Source: Bactericera cockerelli (taxonomy: Eukaryota > Arthropoda > Insecta > Hemiptera > Triozidae). From it: a DNA stretch of 64,000 nt. Location of the stretch: assembly GCA_024516035.1 (NCBI GenBank), contig CM044956.1, forward strand, positions 54,713,533 through 54,777,532, read 5' to 3'. Below are positions 53,301 to 64,000 of the stretch, piece after piece; the stretch's first letter is position 1, and each line of letters opens with the position of its first letter. A program made the translations under genes and the position numbers. The notes beneath the pieces were generated by a model. It saw only the letters and a program-made list of their open reading frames with translations, did not search any database and was not told the origin of the DNA.

Positions 53301-56300
53301 ACTCACTTCTTTGTTTGTTACTGAGAAAAAAACTTGGAATGCCATAAAAGAAAGAAAATTAATAATATTACTCTTTGGTGGAAGGTAAACAAGAGGCGAG
53401 GTTAATGCTCAAAGAAATTTCTACCACCTAACCCTCAAAGGTGTAATGTAAACCACCTGTTTATATTACAAGGTTAAAATTTGTTGGGCGCGAATGGTTT
53501 GCGTTCTCCATATAAACAAATGTTTTACCCCGCCGCTGCTGATTGAACCCAGGTCCGTGCGTGCAAGCCAGAGAGCTAAGTTAACCCACTCAGCCACGGT
53601 GACTACAACTTTACATGTATGAAGCTTACCAGTTCTTCGTTTAAATCTTCAATCTTCTTCCTACTCTCTTCCATAGCGAGTTTCATCTCCGCGATTACTT
53701 CGTGTTTCTTGTCCAATTCTTTATCTCTGAGCTTGATCTTTTCTTCCGACTCTACTTCCAATCTCTCTATCTCCGCTTCCAGTTTGTCTTTCATGTTCTC
53801 AAAGTACGCAATATCCTTGGCACTCTGTTCCTGTTGCGTTTCTTTCTCCTCCACTAACTTCTTGTGTTTCATCAATTCTTCTTTCAGTCGTTTGATTTCC
53901 TCCTCCTTGCGTTTTTCTTTCGTTAGCAGTCCTGCGCGCTCGCACTCATTCTCTTTCAAAATGTCTTCTAATCTTCTATTTTCATCTTGCACGTCTTTTA
54001 GATCTAATTTATTTTCATTGTCTGTAAAGTCTTTGGACTGAACAAATGCCTTGCTTTTTTCTTCCGCAGTTTTAACTTTCTCAAGGAGTCCGTTGTTTTG
54101 TTTGATGAGTTTTTTTATACTGGTTTCCTTACTAGCTATTTCGCTCATCAGTTGTTTGATTGTTGTTGAATTTTGTCGAATTTCTTCATCCTTGTGAATG
54201 ATTTCGTGGTTCAACCGATCCAACTCTTTGTTTATATTCAACTCGTGCACTTGTTTTTCCAGCTGCTTACAAAGTTTTACATTTCCTTCGTTTTCTTTCA
54301 ACAAGGTTTCTATATATTGGTCCTTTCTGTCAACCTCTTTCATAATGTCTGTCACCTCTTGATTCTCTTTGAATACAAGGTCCATGTTGAGTCTTTCATT
54401 CTCTTTCAGTAGTCTGTCTATTTCGGCGTCTTTTTTGCTTATTTCTATATGCATTCCAGTGGAATTATTTACAAGTTCTTTGATTTTTGCATCCTTTTTG
54501 TCTATTCTCTTTTCGTAATCTATTTTTAAAGCAAGGTTTTTGTTGATTTCATTTCTGATAGTTTCGGACTTTTGATTCAATTCTCTTTGGTATTTGTCTT
54601 GTAAGTCTTGGAAATCTCCTTTGATTATTGTTAGTTGTTCCTCGGCATTTTGACTGCTAGTGCGAAGCTCTTGTAGTTCCTCTTCGTAAGTTTTGACAAT
54701 GTTAGCTAACTCAAGTACTTGTTCATCTTTCTCCTTCATTTTCTCTCGTAACCCTTCTTCAAATTCCAAGAGCTGCCTGTTTTTGTACTCGATCTGTTTC
54801 ATCAGTCTGAAAGATAAAAATAGAATATGACGATAAAAACACGAAAGTGGTATTATCTATGTATGAATTGCATATGACCTGTTTGTTTGATTGATTTCCA
54901 TAACTGAATCAACATGAAACTAAAATAGAAACATATCCAAGTGCGATTTTCTTCAGATTACCGAAAACACCTGCAAGATTTAGATGCACTGAAAAGTCCA
55001 GGCAAGCAGCATACATTAGGACATTTTTATTTCGACGAATGTGGATGAGCAAGAGACACATAATACTTACGTTTCATTTTGGAATTCCATCGTACAAATA
55101 TATTCATTTTTCTGTCTGGCTTCCCTGAAAGCAGAAAAGTTTACCTTTATAGAATAAAACATACTTACTACATTCATTTACTTCCGAGAAAATATCTAAT
55201 ATTAGATATCGGAATTATTGTGTTCGTTTTGTGAAAAAAAAAGAATATTTTTTCAACCAAAATACATGAACAAATACTCGTAAGTAGTAAAATACACAAG
55301 TAGTAAATCGGGAAAAAGAAATTTCTAGTATTTCATATTGTATGGATATTAAATTCTCTTTTCACAGTCACAAACCATCTAGCACCTCGTAATACCACCT
55401 GACTTTCTTAATACTAATTTATACTTAAAAGTGTTGTGATTTTATGTATCCTCTTTTTTAAATAAAAATATAATTCTGCCCCGGAATCGCTTTCACATTA
55501 CTTCAAGGCACTTAACAAATCCATGTCATTCCGGAAACGAAAACGCTCAGTCAAAATTTTCCGCTTCGGCTGGGATTCGAACCCGCAACTTCCGGTCAGT
55601 AACCAATGCTCTTAACCACTGAGGTCGGCAATTTTATGTATCCTAACGTCTTGTAATTTGCTTTTTCGATATTTTATGTTAGAGTTTTTAGTATTTTGAT
55701 AAAAATACAATACTTTCCTTGTTATAGGATAATAAGTATAAACAGAACAGTGAGAAGTTGTACCAGATGTACATGAATATCAGAACATAAGGAAAGTAAA
55801 AATTGAAATGCATATTAAATTGAAAAAAAACGGACGGAACAAGTAAATTAACAGATTGTGAAAAATGAAATACAATAAATAAACATAAACTAGTCGAGCC
55901 GTTTATCCAGGAAGCGCGGTAAAAGCATTCTGAAGGTCAGGTAATAGAAAATGCTCTAAACATTACCCTCTTGAAGTATCTTCGAATAATTGGTCTTTTT
56001 TTATTATTAACAATCTTGATATAACAGACCCATGTTTAATAAAAGATAAAAGTGGATGAAAATCACACAAATTATTACAATACGATTTACATTGAGATGC
56101 ATATTCCTGGGGGTATTGCATACACATGCAATAATTTAAAGGCGCTAACAACTCGGGGAAAATTCAACATAATTTATTGTTTTTAGTGACAATTCTGTTA
56201 TCATTATTCTAGAGCTCAGTTTTCTGCCCTAATATGTTAGAATTTTGTTCATGGTAATAAATCCAAAATTTCTAGTTCTAGCTAGCGCAGCGTCGATGAC

Positions 56301-57663
56301 ACGTTGTATTTTAATTTTATAATCACTGAAGACAGCAATGCGCAACGTCCAGCAAGGCTGAGTGGCCTTTCAAGCTCGAACCCTCGTGATGCTGGCTATT
56401 CATGGACTGGCTGGGTGAGGTTTTTTTTTTTTTTTTTTGTTATGTTTAGAATTTTTGTAGTAGTAGAGTTTTATTAAATGTAAAAAACTTGTCCCAGGAC
56501 CGTCCTTCCGGAAGAGAACCGAGGATGCAAGAAGCATTTCCTCTTTGAATGGCCAGACCAATTTTTTGGTAAAGAAAATGATTGGAACGGGGATCACCCG
56601 TAATTCCAATCAATTTCTTTCCCAAATGGTCTAACCATTTTTTAGATTCATGGGTGAGGTTAATGTAGGTAGCTGGTTGGTAAAAGTTTTCAGGAATGAA
56701 GGGTAGAATCCCATCTCCATAATTATGAGCTTAGCAGTTGAAATAGACGTTAAACCTCATAACATAAATAATGCGAAGTTCACGATGTTATAAAGTTTGG
56801 TTGGATATGATTTCAAAATAAACTTACGATTCAGCTTCGCTAATTTTGGTATGCCACTCTTTGAATTTCAGATTCTCCAACAAGCCAATGTTCTGACATC
56901 TGAAACAAAAGTCCGTAATATAATTTAGGTCGTAAGGTTAACGTGGGTGGCTGGTTTTGTGAGTTCCCAGCGAATGGAGGGTAAAACCTCCGTCGCGAAT
57001 GACCTACATGTTGAAGAGAAGTTAAGCCAAATAAAATAAATAAATAAATAATACATAATTTGAAATAAATAATAATGTAAATCATATTAATATTTATGTG
57101 AAAATACAGTTCTCTCGAACGACCTAAATGTTGAAGAGACCTTAAGCCAAAAAGAAAGAAATAAATAAATAATAATTTGAAATAAATTATAATTTAAATC
57201 ATATTAATATTTATAAAAAAATACATTTATAAAAAAATGAGTTCGTATGATTTATTATTTAAAAAAATCAAACCCTATAATAATAATCACTAAAGAGTGC
57301 TATTATTATTATTATAGGGTTTTCTACCACCTAACCCTCAGAGTCTTATTATTATGTGGTCACAAACTCAAAATAATGAGGAAAAATTCAAGCACTGAGT
57401 GGGATTCGAACCAACGGATCCCTAGGCTACCTGGAGTACCAGACAAGCGCGTTAACCATTTGACTACCAGTGCACTTGACAGTATGAAAATTGTTTTCTC
57501 ACCTCAGACAGGTCTCCTTGCAGTCCTGATTCTTCCTGATGGTGTTGACGATGTTCCTGGCTTGCAGAGCATACCGCAGGGTGGCCAGAGACTCCTCAAT
57601 GTGGCTCTGCAGAGGGTTGATGGTGGCTAACATGGTGGTCCTAGAGTTTCCGCCCAGGCTGTC
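50312..57663 (-). CDS. Kinesin-like protein, 3' part (end of motor and coiled coil)
   Basis: Exons in transcript order: 57663-57503, 56899-56828, 55124-55071, 54806-53630, 50775-50653, 50362-50312. Phases agree and give 545 codons to a TAA at 50314-50312. The first exon is the end of a kinesin motor domain: [15 protein letters not shown] (switch II region helix) and [17 protein letters not shown]. Exon four is almost wholly coiled coil, rich in Glu, Lys and Leu heptads, about 390 residues. The last exons read [16 protein letters not shown] and end [10 protein letters not shown]. The rest of the motor (P-loop, switch I) is not found up to 64000, so the intron exceeds 6.3 kb or the gene is broken. 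The family (possibly kinesin-3-like) cannot be settled from this part. An AATAAA on the minus strand lies at 50262-50257. Confidence 0.85.
50521..50665 (-). repeat. 42-43 bp tandem repeat carrying a kinesin 5' splice site
   Basis: On the minus strand CTGCAG followed by GTAATTCA occurs four times, with GT at 50652, 50610, 50567 and 50524 (spacing 42, 43, 43). Each unit holds 13 bases of exon end (cagcttactgcag) and about 30 of intron. The first is taken as the real donor of exon 50775-50653. The second would add 42 in-frame bases. Confidence 0.88.
50885..51121. mobile_element. hAT MITE, 237 bp
   Basis: The ends are CAGGCACGGCTGGTGG and, inverted, CAGGCGCGGCCGGTGC, as in the 14292 element. Flanks are GTGGACGC (50877-50884) and ATGGACGC (51122-51129), seven of eight identical. 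It shares 'tctgggggtgctgcagctcc' near its right end with the 59 bp satellite. Confidence 0.82.
52188..52400 (+). pseudogene. MULE transposase fragment
   Basis: One frame reads [19 protein letters not shown], then [19 protein letters not shown], an in-frame TAA, then [13 protein letters not shown]. The [14 protein letters not shown] pattern is the first catalytic Asp block of MULE transposases. The stop and loss of downstream blocks make it a relic. Confidence 0.65.
52660..53015 (+). repeat. 45 bp tandem repeat, about 8 copies
   Basis: Units of 'tgtattttacctaaccctac' plus 'tataaacccaaggcatggcc' repeat with a few substitutions. The array lies in the kinesin intron inside the MULE-like region. 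No coding role is apparent. Confidence 0.88.
53375..53606 (-). mobile_element. Fragments of SINE A and SINE B
   Basis: The SINE A body end is at about 53380-53445 ('gcgaggttaatgctcaaag'). A SINE B head follows at 53530-53606 ('gattgaacccaggtccgtgc', 'cagccacggtgactac'). It directly abuts the kinesin exon end. Confidence 0.6.
55475..55630 (-). mobile_element. SINE family E copy 2
   Basis: On the minus strand: 'cagtggttaagagcattggt', 'gttgcgggttcgaatccca' and 'ccggaatgacatggatttg'. It matches 38285-38455. Confidence 0.78.
56635..57030 (+). repeat. Two SINE tail fragments around a kinesin exon
   Basis: 'gggtgaggttaatgtaggta' at about 56645-56760 and 'cgtaaggttaacgtgggtgg' at about 56930-57030 carry the shared tail domain without heads. 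The kinesin exon 56828-56899 lies between them. A poly-T tract at 56420-56439 lies nearby. Confidence 0.6.
57283..57475 (-). mobile_element. SINE family A copy
   Basis: On the minus strand the complete head ('gtcaaatggttaacgcgctt', 'gttggttcgaatccc') and body are present. It ends 28 bases downstream of the kinesin exon at 57503. Confidence 0.85.
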
Positions 57664-57699
57664 CTGTGGAGGAATTTGTGTTTATTTGACAAGAGTGTT

Positions 57700-58600
57700 T
57701 CATACTTTTTATTTCGTAGCCACGAAACAGGTATAAGTATAAGTAGTGCTTTATTTAGACTGTCAGCGCAAGACAGGTAGTTCCATTATGCCAACAGTTG
57801 ATCAAAGCACCTCTTTATTTATTTGAGTACAGATACAATGTAAGTAAAATAAAAATTAGAGGGTAAGGATGAGAGAAAACAAGATAAGAAATAATAGTAC
57901 AAGACAAAATAAGAAATAGTAGTAATAATGGTAGTGAAAAAAAGGTACTGGGACCTTCCGCATGCCAACAGAGTACCTTACCATTAAGCTAATTGTGTGC
58001 TCAATGATAGTAGTGGGTAGTTCTAATGTTAGTAGTTATCATATTTGTGTGTCTCCCTGTGTGACGTTAAATAGATACGGTACTAGAAGACAATACGTTG
58101 GCGCCCTTAACAAGGTTGGCATTAGGAGGGGTGTTCAGCCGTAAAATGTGAAAGTAGGAGTGCCAGAACCAAACCTCACCCATCAGAAAGAGGTTAACCC
58201 ATGTGACCCCATATAATAATAATAAGTATCTTTATTTATTTTCATATACATTTCAATTCCTATTACAGCTCCATGAAGTACTGTTGTACTTTTCTGGAGA
58301 TATAAGTAATATAGTTAAGGAAAAGGCAAGAAGAAGTTAGTAATTATCATTTTAGAGTTTATCACAATTACACAAACTCGCCTTACTAATTAGTTGCGAT
58401 ACTAAGGATTCGAACCACCGACCTCCAGGTTTTCGAGGGCTATCTTAGGGACACGGAATCAATCATTAATACTCCTGTCATTCCTATTTTTAGGGTCATG
58501 AACTCATCAAACTAATTTTGCTTGATTAATTAATACAATGAATGTAGTAGAATTAGTAGAAAAACTACTAAATCATATCTAAAAATTTATTGGATTATTA
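57700..58600. other. Kinesin intron, SINE F and tRNA-like fragments
   Basis: A SINE F fragment is seen at about 57940-57990 ('gggaccttccgcatgccaac', minus strand) and a tRNA-like fragment at about 58405-58440 ('ttcgaaccaccgacctccag'). No gene. Confidence 0.4.
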
Positions 58601-58930
58601 TTATTTTAGACTGGTTGGAGTTCCACAAGAGAAGCACCAATTATCACACCGACCTCTATTTAGATCTATTGTGACTAGTTGATTCTATTTGGTTTTAACG
58701 TCCTGATTCGTACCTAGTCAGGACGGGGGTTTTAACCTCTATTCACTGGGAATCGTACCAGCTACCCACATTAACATCACCCAGCCTAGGTAGGGTCGAA
58801 AATACCAGCCTCACGTGTATGGAGGGAACAGAATTTTCTTCGAAAAATCTGCCCCAACCGGGAATCGAACTCGGGATTTCTAGCCTACGGGCAGTAGTCA
58901 CAACCATTACGCCACGGCGCGGCGGCTGGC
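58600..58930 (-). mobile_element. SINE family C, fullest copy
   Basis: On the minus strand: 'gccgtggcgtaatggttgtg' (A box), 'cgagttcgattcccggtt' (B box), 'gaattctgttccctcc'-type body, 'cctaggctgggtgatgttaa' (shared tail domain), ending 'aaccaaatagaatcaacta'. Confidence 0.82.
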
Positions 58931-59064
58931 TTCATAATTGGATAATAGGTCTTTGTTTGAGAACAGACAAATGTATATTATCTCCATTCTATTGTTTGAC
59001 CTAAGATTTAGATAATGTACGAGCATCACCTCTCGAAGTTATACGTTTCAAAATTATTATTAAG

Positions 59065-59290
59065 TATGAGAGCTTCACAGCCCTTATTATTTGATCTCTG
59101 ATGGACGAGAAGTGACACACTAATTAGGTGCTAGGTCGACACGAGCGAACGTGTTTCTAATATATGTATACAACTGTAATCAAAATTTGACGAAGTGCGT
59201 ATTTTTTGAAGGCTCTGGTGTTCGAAACCGGGACCTTTCGTATGGTAAGCGAGGATCTCACCACTGACGTGATCGTGTGCTCAATTTGAG
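59065..59290 (-). mobile_element. SINE family F copy
   Basis: On the plus strand: 'gatggacgagaagtgacaca', 'aggtgctaggtcgacacgag' and 'cgaaaccgggacctttcgta', the minus-strand body and B box. Confidence 0.7.
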
Positions 59291-59539
59291 GACAGCTTGT
59301 AGGTGAGAAGCATTACTGGAGACTTAGGAAAGACCAATCACTCAGACAATGAATGACTTGACGCGTTATCTCAAGTGACATGATTTGATAATGAGTACAT
59401 TGTAAGAGTAGGTTATTAATTAGAGTTGTAAAACTTTTACGATATACAAGTCAAGTGTCTGGGCTCATGTTTCCAAGATCAAGGCATTGCATGTTCAACT
59501 CGAGATAATTTTTTTCCCTTTGACTCTTCTCCTTGTTGT

Positions 59540-59850
59540 TGTTGTAGCCAGCTTGGCTACAGCTGGAGGGGTGAGTGATGGTCTCCAGTCAACTTTATTT
59601 CAAAGTTGGCTCGTCCTGAACCACATATTTCTATGTCCGATCAAGCATCATGAGGACCACATATTTTTATGTCCGATCAAGCATCAAGAAGCCATTAAAC
59701 GCTCAGGAAACTGCAAGCTAGCCTGGCTTGTAAGGGTTGGCTAGTCTGTTCTCCTTTTATAGTCCTCTAGCGAGACACTGGTCTTCTACTTGCTTAACGT
59801 CCCGCAGCCAGACTTCTGCATTGGTGGTGCGATGTTATTCCCCGAACAAG
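59540..59850 (+). repeat. Interspersed repeat H, copy 2
   Basis: 'gccagcttggctacagctgg' to 'tagtcctctagcgagacact'. It contains an internal 35 bp tandem duplication ('accacatatttctatgtccg' plus 'atcaagcatcatgagg') at 59620-59688. Confidence 0.6.
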
Positions 59851-60385
59851 AAATTTTGTTTTTATATAAAAAGTTTGATGTTTAATAAACATATTTTATG
59901 TTTATAATTCATTCAAAATCAACAGAACTCCGGAACAGCGGGACCAAATTACTTGAAATTAGGCAAAAAGCTTTCTTTTGTCATGTAGGGACGTACTAAG
60001 AACGGATTTTTAAAATCTCCAAATAGGATGCCAGCCACGAGCAAAAAACTTAAAGGCCAGAAAATTCCAGATTTCACCTAATATACAATTATTCATGCTG
60101 CCCACCATATGTTGGGTTGCTAAAAATCTCATTATAACAATCAGTTTAAAAAAAAAAAAACATTTTTTTCCCTTCTTTTTTTATAATAAAAGATTTTGAT
60201 GGTCGAGTAGTCAGAACGTGAGGATGGTCCAACTAGCGCGTAATCCATGAGTTCGGATCCCGCTCAATGCATAGATTTTTCCTCATTTATTTCAGAATTT
60301 GACCACATAACAATAGCAACAAAATAGTTGCAAGATTCAAAGGACTTATTCAAGCATCAGTAGATATTTATTTATCAGTACTGGC

Positions 60386-60637
60386 CAGGCGCAACCGGTG
60401 GGAAATGTTTTGGGGGTGTTGCCACTTGAACCGGACTAAAACAGGATTTACAGAGTCGCTTTTTCAGTACCTAAAGAGTTTGAGTTTGTTTACCAATCAT
60501 AATAATTATGCATTCATTATTGTAAAAATGAGTGTTAATTTTGATTGTGTGCAAGCTTGACTTTAGAAAATACTATCTTCTTCTTCTTCGTCTGGGGGTG
60601 CTGCACTTCCACAGCTCCTCAGCACAGGCCGCGCCTG
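60386..60637. mobile_element. hAT MITE whose right end is the first satellite unit
   Basis: It begins CAGGCGCAACCGGTGGG and is collinear with 50885-51121 ('ttgaaccggactaaaacagg', 'gagtttgtttaccaatcat'). Its right end 'tagcacaggccgcgcctg'-type sequence is the start of the 59 bp array. Confidence 0.75.
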
Positions 60638-61540
60638 CTGTCTACCCATGCTAGGGGTGCTGCACTTCCACAGCTCCTTAGCACAGGCCGCGCTGCTGTC
60701 TACCCATGCTAGGGGTGCTGCACTTCCACAGCTCCTTAGCACAGGCCGCGCCTGCTGTCTACCCATGCTAGGGGTGCTGCACTTCCACAGCTCCTTAGCA
60801 CAGGCCGCGCCTGCTGTCTACCCATGCTAGGGGTGCTGCACTTCCACAGCTCCTTAGCACAGGCCGCGCCTGCTGTCTACCCATGCTAGGGGTGCTGCAC
60901 TTCCACAGCTCCTTAGCACAGGCCGCGCCTGCTGTCTACCCATGCTAGGGGTGCTGCACTTCCACAGCTCCTTAGCACAGGCCGCGCCTGCTGTCTACCC
61001 ATGCTAGGGGTGCTGCACTTCCACAGCTCCTTAGCACAGGCCGCGCCTGCTGTCTACCCATGCTAGGGGTGCTGCACTTCCACAGCTCCTCAGCACAGGC
61101 CGCGCCTGCTGTCTACCCATGCTAGGGGTGCTGCACTTCCACAGCTCCTTAGCACAGGCCGCGCCTGCTGTCTACCCATGCTAGGGGTGCTGCACTTCCA
61201 CAGCTCCTTAGCACAGGCCGCGCCTGCTGTCTACCCATGCTAGGGGTGCTGCACTTCCACAGCTCCTCAGCACAGGCCGCGCCTGCTGTCTACCCATGCT
61301 AGGGGTGCTGCACTTCCACAGCTCCTTAGCACAGGCCGCGCCTGCTGTCTACCCATGCTAGGGGTGCTGCACTTCCACAGCTCCTTAGCACAGGCCGCGC
61401 CTGCTGTCTACCCATGCTAGGGGTGCTGCACTTCCACAGCTCCTTAGCACAGGCCGCGCCTGCTGTCTACCCATGCTAGCGGTGCTGCAGTTCCACAGCT
61501 CCTTAGCACAGGCCGCGCCTGGTGTCTACCCATGCTAGCG
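60595..61540 (+). repeat. 59 bp satellite, about 16 copies
   Basis: The unit is 'ggggtgctgcacttccacag', 'ctccttagcacaggccgcgc', 'ctgctgtctacccatgcta' (59 bases). About 42 bases equal the right end of the hAT MITE and 17 are the adjoining sequence. Copies are nearly identical, with single changes (cct/ctc; one 58 bp unit) and more divergence in the last two. Confidence 0.92.
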
Positions 61541-61752
61541 TATCAAAGTAGCTACGCCATAAAACTATAGTCTGTTTTCTTCTTAATTTTTTTTTCAGTA
61601 AATAAATCATAAAAATTTACAACTTATAAACCAAATAAACAATTCAGGGAAAGAGACATGGCCTACGGAATTCTCTCCATATCAGGGAGAAAATAGAAAT
61701 CTGCATGAGACAATTTCACAGTCTATTCAGTATCAGTCAATATAAACAGTAT

Positions 61753-62456
61753 CTGTTTATAGTGATGCCCTATCTCTTCGTTACTCTCATGAAATGTCCC
61801 TCCCTGAGAGATGTGATGGGTGCAATGAAAGAATGACTGTTTGCCATGCGTTAAATTGTAAGAAAGGGGGGTTAGTAAAACATGGACATGACAACCTCAG
61901 AGATGATGGTGCTGAACTTGCCAAATTAGCCTTTCCTTGTGTTAGCATTGAACCTGTTATACAATAATCCTCGGGCCTCCATACTCCTGCCCTGATTGCT
62001 GACGTCAAAATAGTTGGACTCTGGGAGTCAGGAAGAACTGCGTTTTTAGACTACAGGATTGTGAATCCCGACACTTCTTCCTACACTTCCAGAGACTGGA
62101 CAATTGTAGCTCACCAACACGCCCATGAGAAACATTCAAAGTATGATCAGGCATCTGAAGATGTAAGGAGTACTTTCACTCCCATGGTTTGTTCCACTGA
62201 AGGTGTACTCCACAAAGAATTTGAGAAGGTCCTTACAAGAATTTCGGCAGTGTTGAGTTCCAAATGGAATAAGTCCTTCAGTGTGGTGAAAAACTTCGTA
62301 TGGGTGAACAACCAATTCTCAATCATAAGATCAATAGATTTGAGAGTTAGAGGTTCAAGAAAAAAAATCAGACATTTTACTGAATATGTTTAATATATGT
62401 AAAAGATGATGATTGTGTTTTGTACCTAAAAAAAAAAAATTAAAAAAAAAAAAAAA
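61753..62456 (+). mobile_element. 5'-truncated retroposed fragment with poly(A) and target duplication
   Basis: TATAAACAGTAT flanks the insertion at 61741-61752 and 62457-62468, and an A-rich tail (62429-62456) lies before the right copy. Truncated 5' end, poly(A) and a short direct repeat are the signature of LINE-type retroposition. It lies in the putative kinesin intron or beyond the gene. Confidence 0.8.
61794..62393 (+). pseudogene. C-terminal fragment of a retroelement-type ORF
   Basis: One frame reads [20 protein letters not shown], then [16 protein letters not shown], an in-frame TAA at 61965-61967, then LIADVKIVGLWESGRTAFLD, and later FTPMVCSTEGVLHKEF and VRGSRKKIRHF. The Cys/His block and following order recall the C-terminal part of reverse-transcriptase-like ORFs from several animal lineages. 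No polymerase motifs are present. The single stop marks it as dead. Confidence 0.6.
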
Positions 62457-62469
62457 TATAAACAGTATT

Positions 62470-64000
62470 GCATAGTCATAATTATATAGAAAATCAGTAA
62501 TAATACATTATCATAACATTTTCTTTTACAAACAGAAGTCATAGAGTACTTCTTCCTGTATAAATATCACAGAGTTACTAAAGACACTAATTGAGTTATT
62601 CACATCAAACTGCATAATAAAAAACGTATTTATCTATTATTCTTTTTTTTTTTTTTTACGAGTTGAAAATTTATTTTGTGAAGACTGAACCATCTTTGCA
62701 AAGAATAGAGGTGTTTATTTGCTGCGCATTACCATAAGTAGGTACATATATGTAGATATGAGACGCATCCCGTAATAGATAGAACTCTATAGTCTGATAC
62801 TAGAAACATAATGTCCTATAATAATAATAATCATTCCACCGATTTAACTAAAATGCACCAATCATTTTTTAACTATCGGGCGGTAATAAAGAGCTCAGAA
62901 AAGATGCTGTGGTTTTTGAAACCAGAGACTTGTGGGAAACAAACGTAGTTCAGGACAATCTCAAGTCATTAAGGAAAAGGGATATCGTGATGAGGTTCAT
63001 CTAAGAGATTCTGGCAAGGACTTCGACCAATTGGTACTTTGCCTAATAATTTCTTTAAATACAGTATAGACATTGACTTCTTTTTTCTAATTAAGCGTTC
63101 ATAGTATGGCTGTCAAAATTGCAGTGCACAGGAATCTTCAGGGAGTTCAGTTCATCTAGCAATCATCTAGGGATCTAGGTCAATTTTTTTCGCCGAGGGA
63201 TCAAGTTTCAAGAACTAGTTATGCATATATTCCAAAAGATTTAAAAAATCTTCTTAGGGAAAGTTATTGACTGATTTTCGATTCATTATTTCATGGCTCC
63301 TTGCTTATTTTAGCAACTCACTTTTCAATAGAAACATATTGACTTGATCTTAAAATTAACAGATATTAGGTGGCATATAATTGCAGGTCCTTGAGTTTTC
63401 TTCGTCATAGACTGTCAAATTGCTATCCAACGAGGCAATGCTGCCTGTGTCAGAGGCACACTGCCTCATCAACTTACTCTAGACGAGGTGTTTTATTAGT
63501 GTGTGAAATAAATATTGAACTTTACCTTAAAGTAGATGACTCTATTCAAACTGAAATAAAAGAGGTAGTTTTGCCTACTTGTATGAAACAAACTATAATT
63601 TAAAAATAAACAATATGGCGGGTGAATCATAGATTAGCATGCTGGAGTTGCAGGCCATTACTATTATCTGATCAAAACTCAACCCATCAACAACACTATG
63701 GAATGTCCTCCGGTATAATCACATACCAGAGGTAGGAGTGAAATGACTTCCACATAGCGAGGTGCAACACCTTCAACGTAAACTTAGCCTCAGTTGTTAC
63801 TTCTTATAAGAGAACAAGCGGGCCTAGGTCTGCTTTACGTGATGAAGGCATGGTAGCGACTACAGAACATGACTCCAATAAAAAAAATTGAACAAGTCTC
63901 CATTAAAGTAGGAAAAAATTCCTTTTTGGTTTCGTGTAACTTGTAAATCGTACGAAAGGTGCTTGTTCAAATAAGAAAGTTCTCAAAGATTCTATAGTTT
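62470..64000. other. Right end of window, nothing recognised
   Basis: AT-rich sequence with short open frames only (for example 63370-63603). I find no kinesin motor exon, no SINE head and no inverted repeats of note. The missing kinesin 5' exons may lie beyond 64000. Confidence 0.4.

Noticed and set aside
60563..60830. Short repetitive frames on both strands
   Set aside because: They are translations of the 59 bp satellite and hAT MITE end.

Overview
The window is nuclear DNA of an insect, probably a hemipteran of the planthopper type. That placement is an inference from AT-rich sequence, spliced genes with short exons and very long repeat-filled introns, a LOA-like LINE whose ORF1 resembles DUF4780 proteins, and dense tRNA-derived SINEs. 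No species can be fixed from sequence alone.

Layout. (1) 1-5.5 kb: a gene for a DUF7869-type protein with an acidic repetitive N-terminus, enclosed by 18-19 bp terminal inverted repeats. This looks like a DNA transposon of about 5.4 kb. (2) 7.05-12.5 kb (-): a full-length, apparently intact LOA-like LINE with two ORFs and a perfect 21 bp target-site duplication; it interrupts an older MITE. (3) 13.4-20.3 kb (+): saccharopine dehydrogenase-like oxidoreductase (SCCPDH family), eight coding exons, 438 aa. (4) 21.7-42.4 kb (-): peroxisome biogenesis AAA ATPase PEX6, thirteen exons in consistent phase, 904 aa. (5) 27.3-30.7 kb (+): a two-exon gene nested in one PEX6 intron, encoding a heavily N-glycosylatable secreted-looking protein that ends in a C2H2 zinc finger. 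(6) 46.8-47.6 kb (+): survival motor neuron protein (SMN), one coding exon. (7) 50.3-57.7 kb (-): the 3' part of a kinesin gene (end of the motor, then a long coiled coil); the rest of the motor is not in the window.

Most other sequence is mobile DNA: two large elements with 8 bp target duplications (14.3 and 44.7 kb), related hAT MITEs (50.9 and 60.4 kb), a 961 bp TIR element (39.9 kb), a MULE relic (52 kb), a 5'-truncated retrocopy (61.8 kb), and at least five SINE families. Two SINE types share one central/tail domain but carry different heads, one tRNA-like and one 5S-rRNA-like.

The most unusual pattern is that exon-intron junctions have been duplicated, often in tandem. A PEX6 3' splice site is present in 13 copies fused to part of a SINE head. 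A second PEX6 acceptor is duplicated around a SINE. A kinesin 5' splice site is present in four copies, one of which would add 14 residues in frame. A 59 bp satellite at 60.6 kb is likewise built from the end of a hAT MITE.

The host genes are unrelated housekeeping functions (peroxisome import, snRNP assembly, a membrane-linked oxidoreductase, microtubule transport). Nothing suggests they form a pathway.
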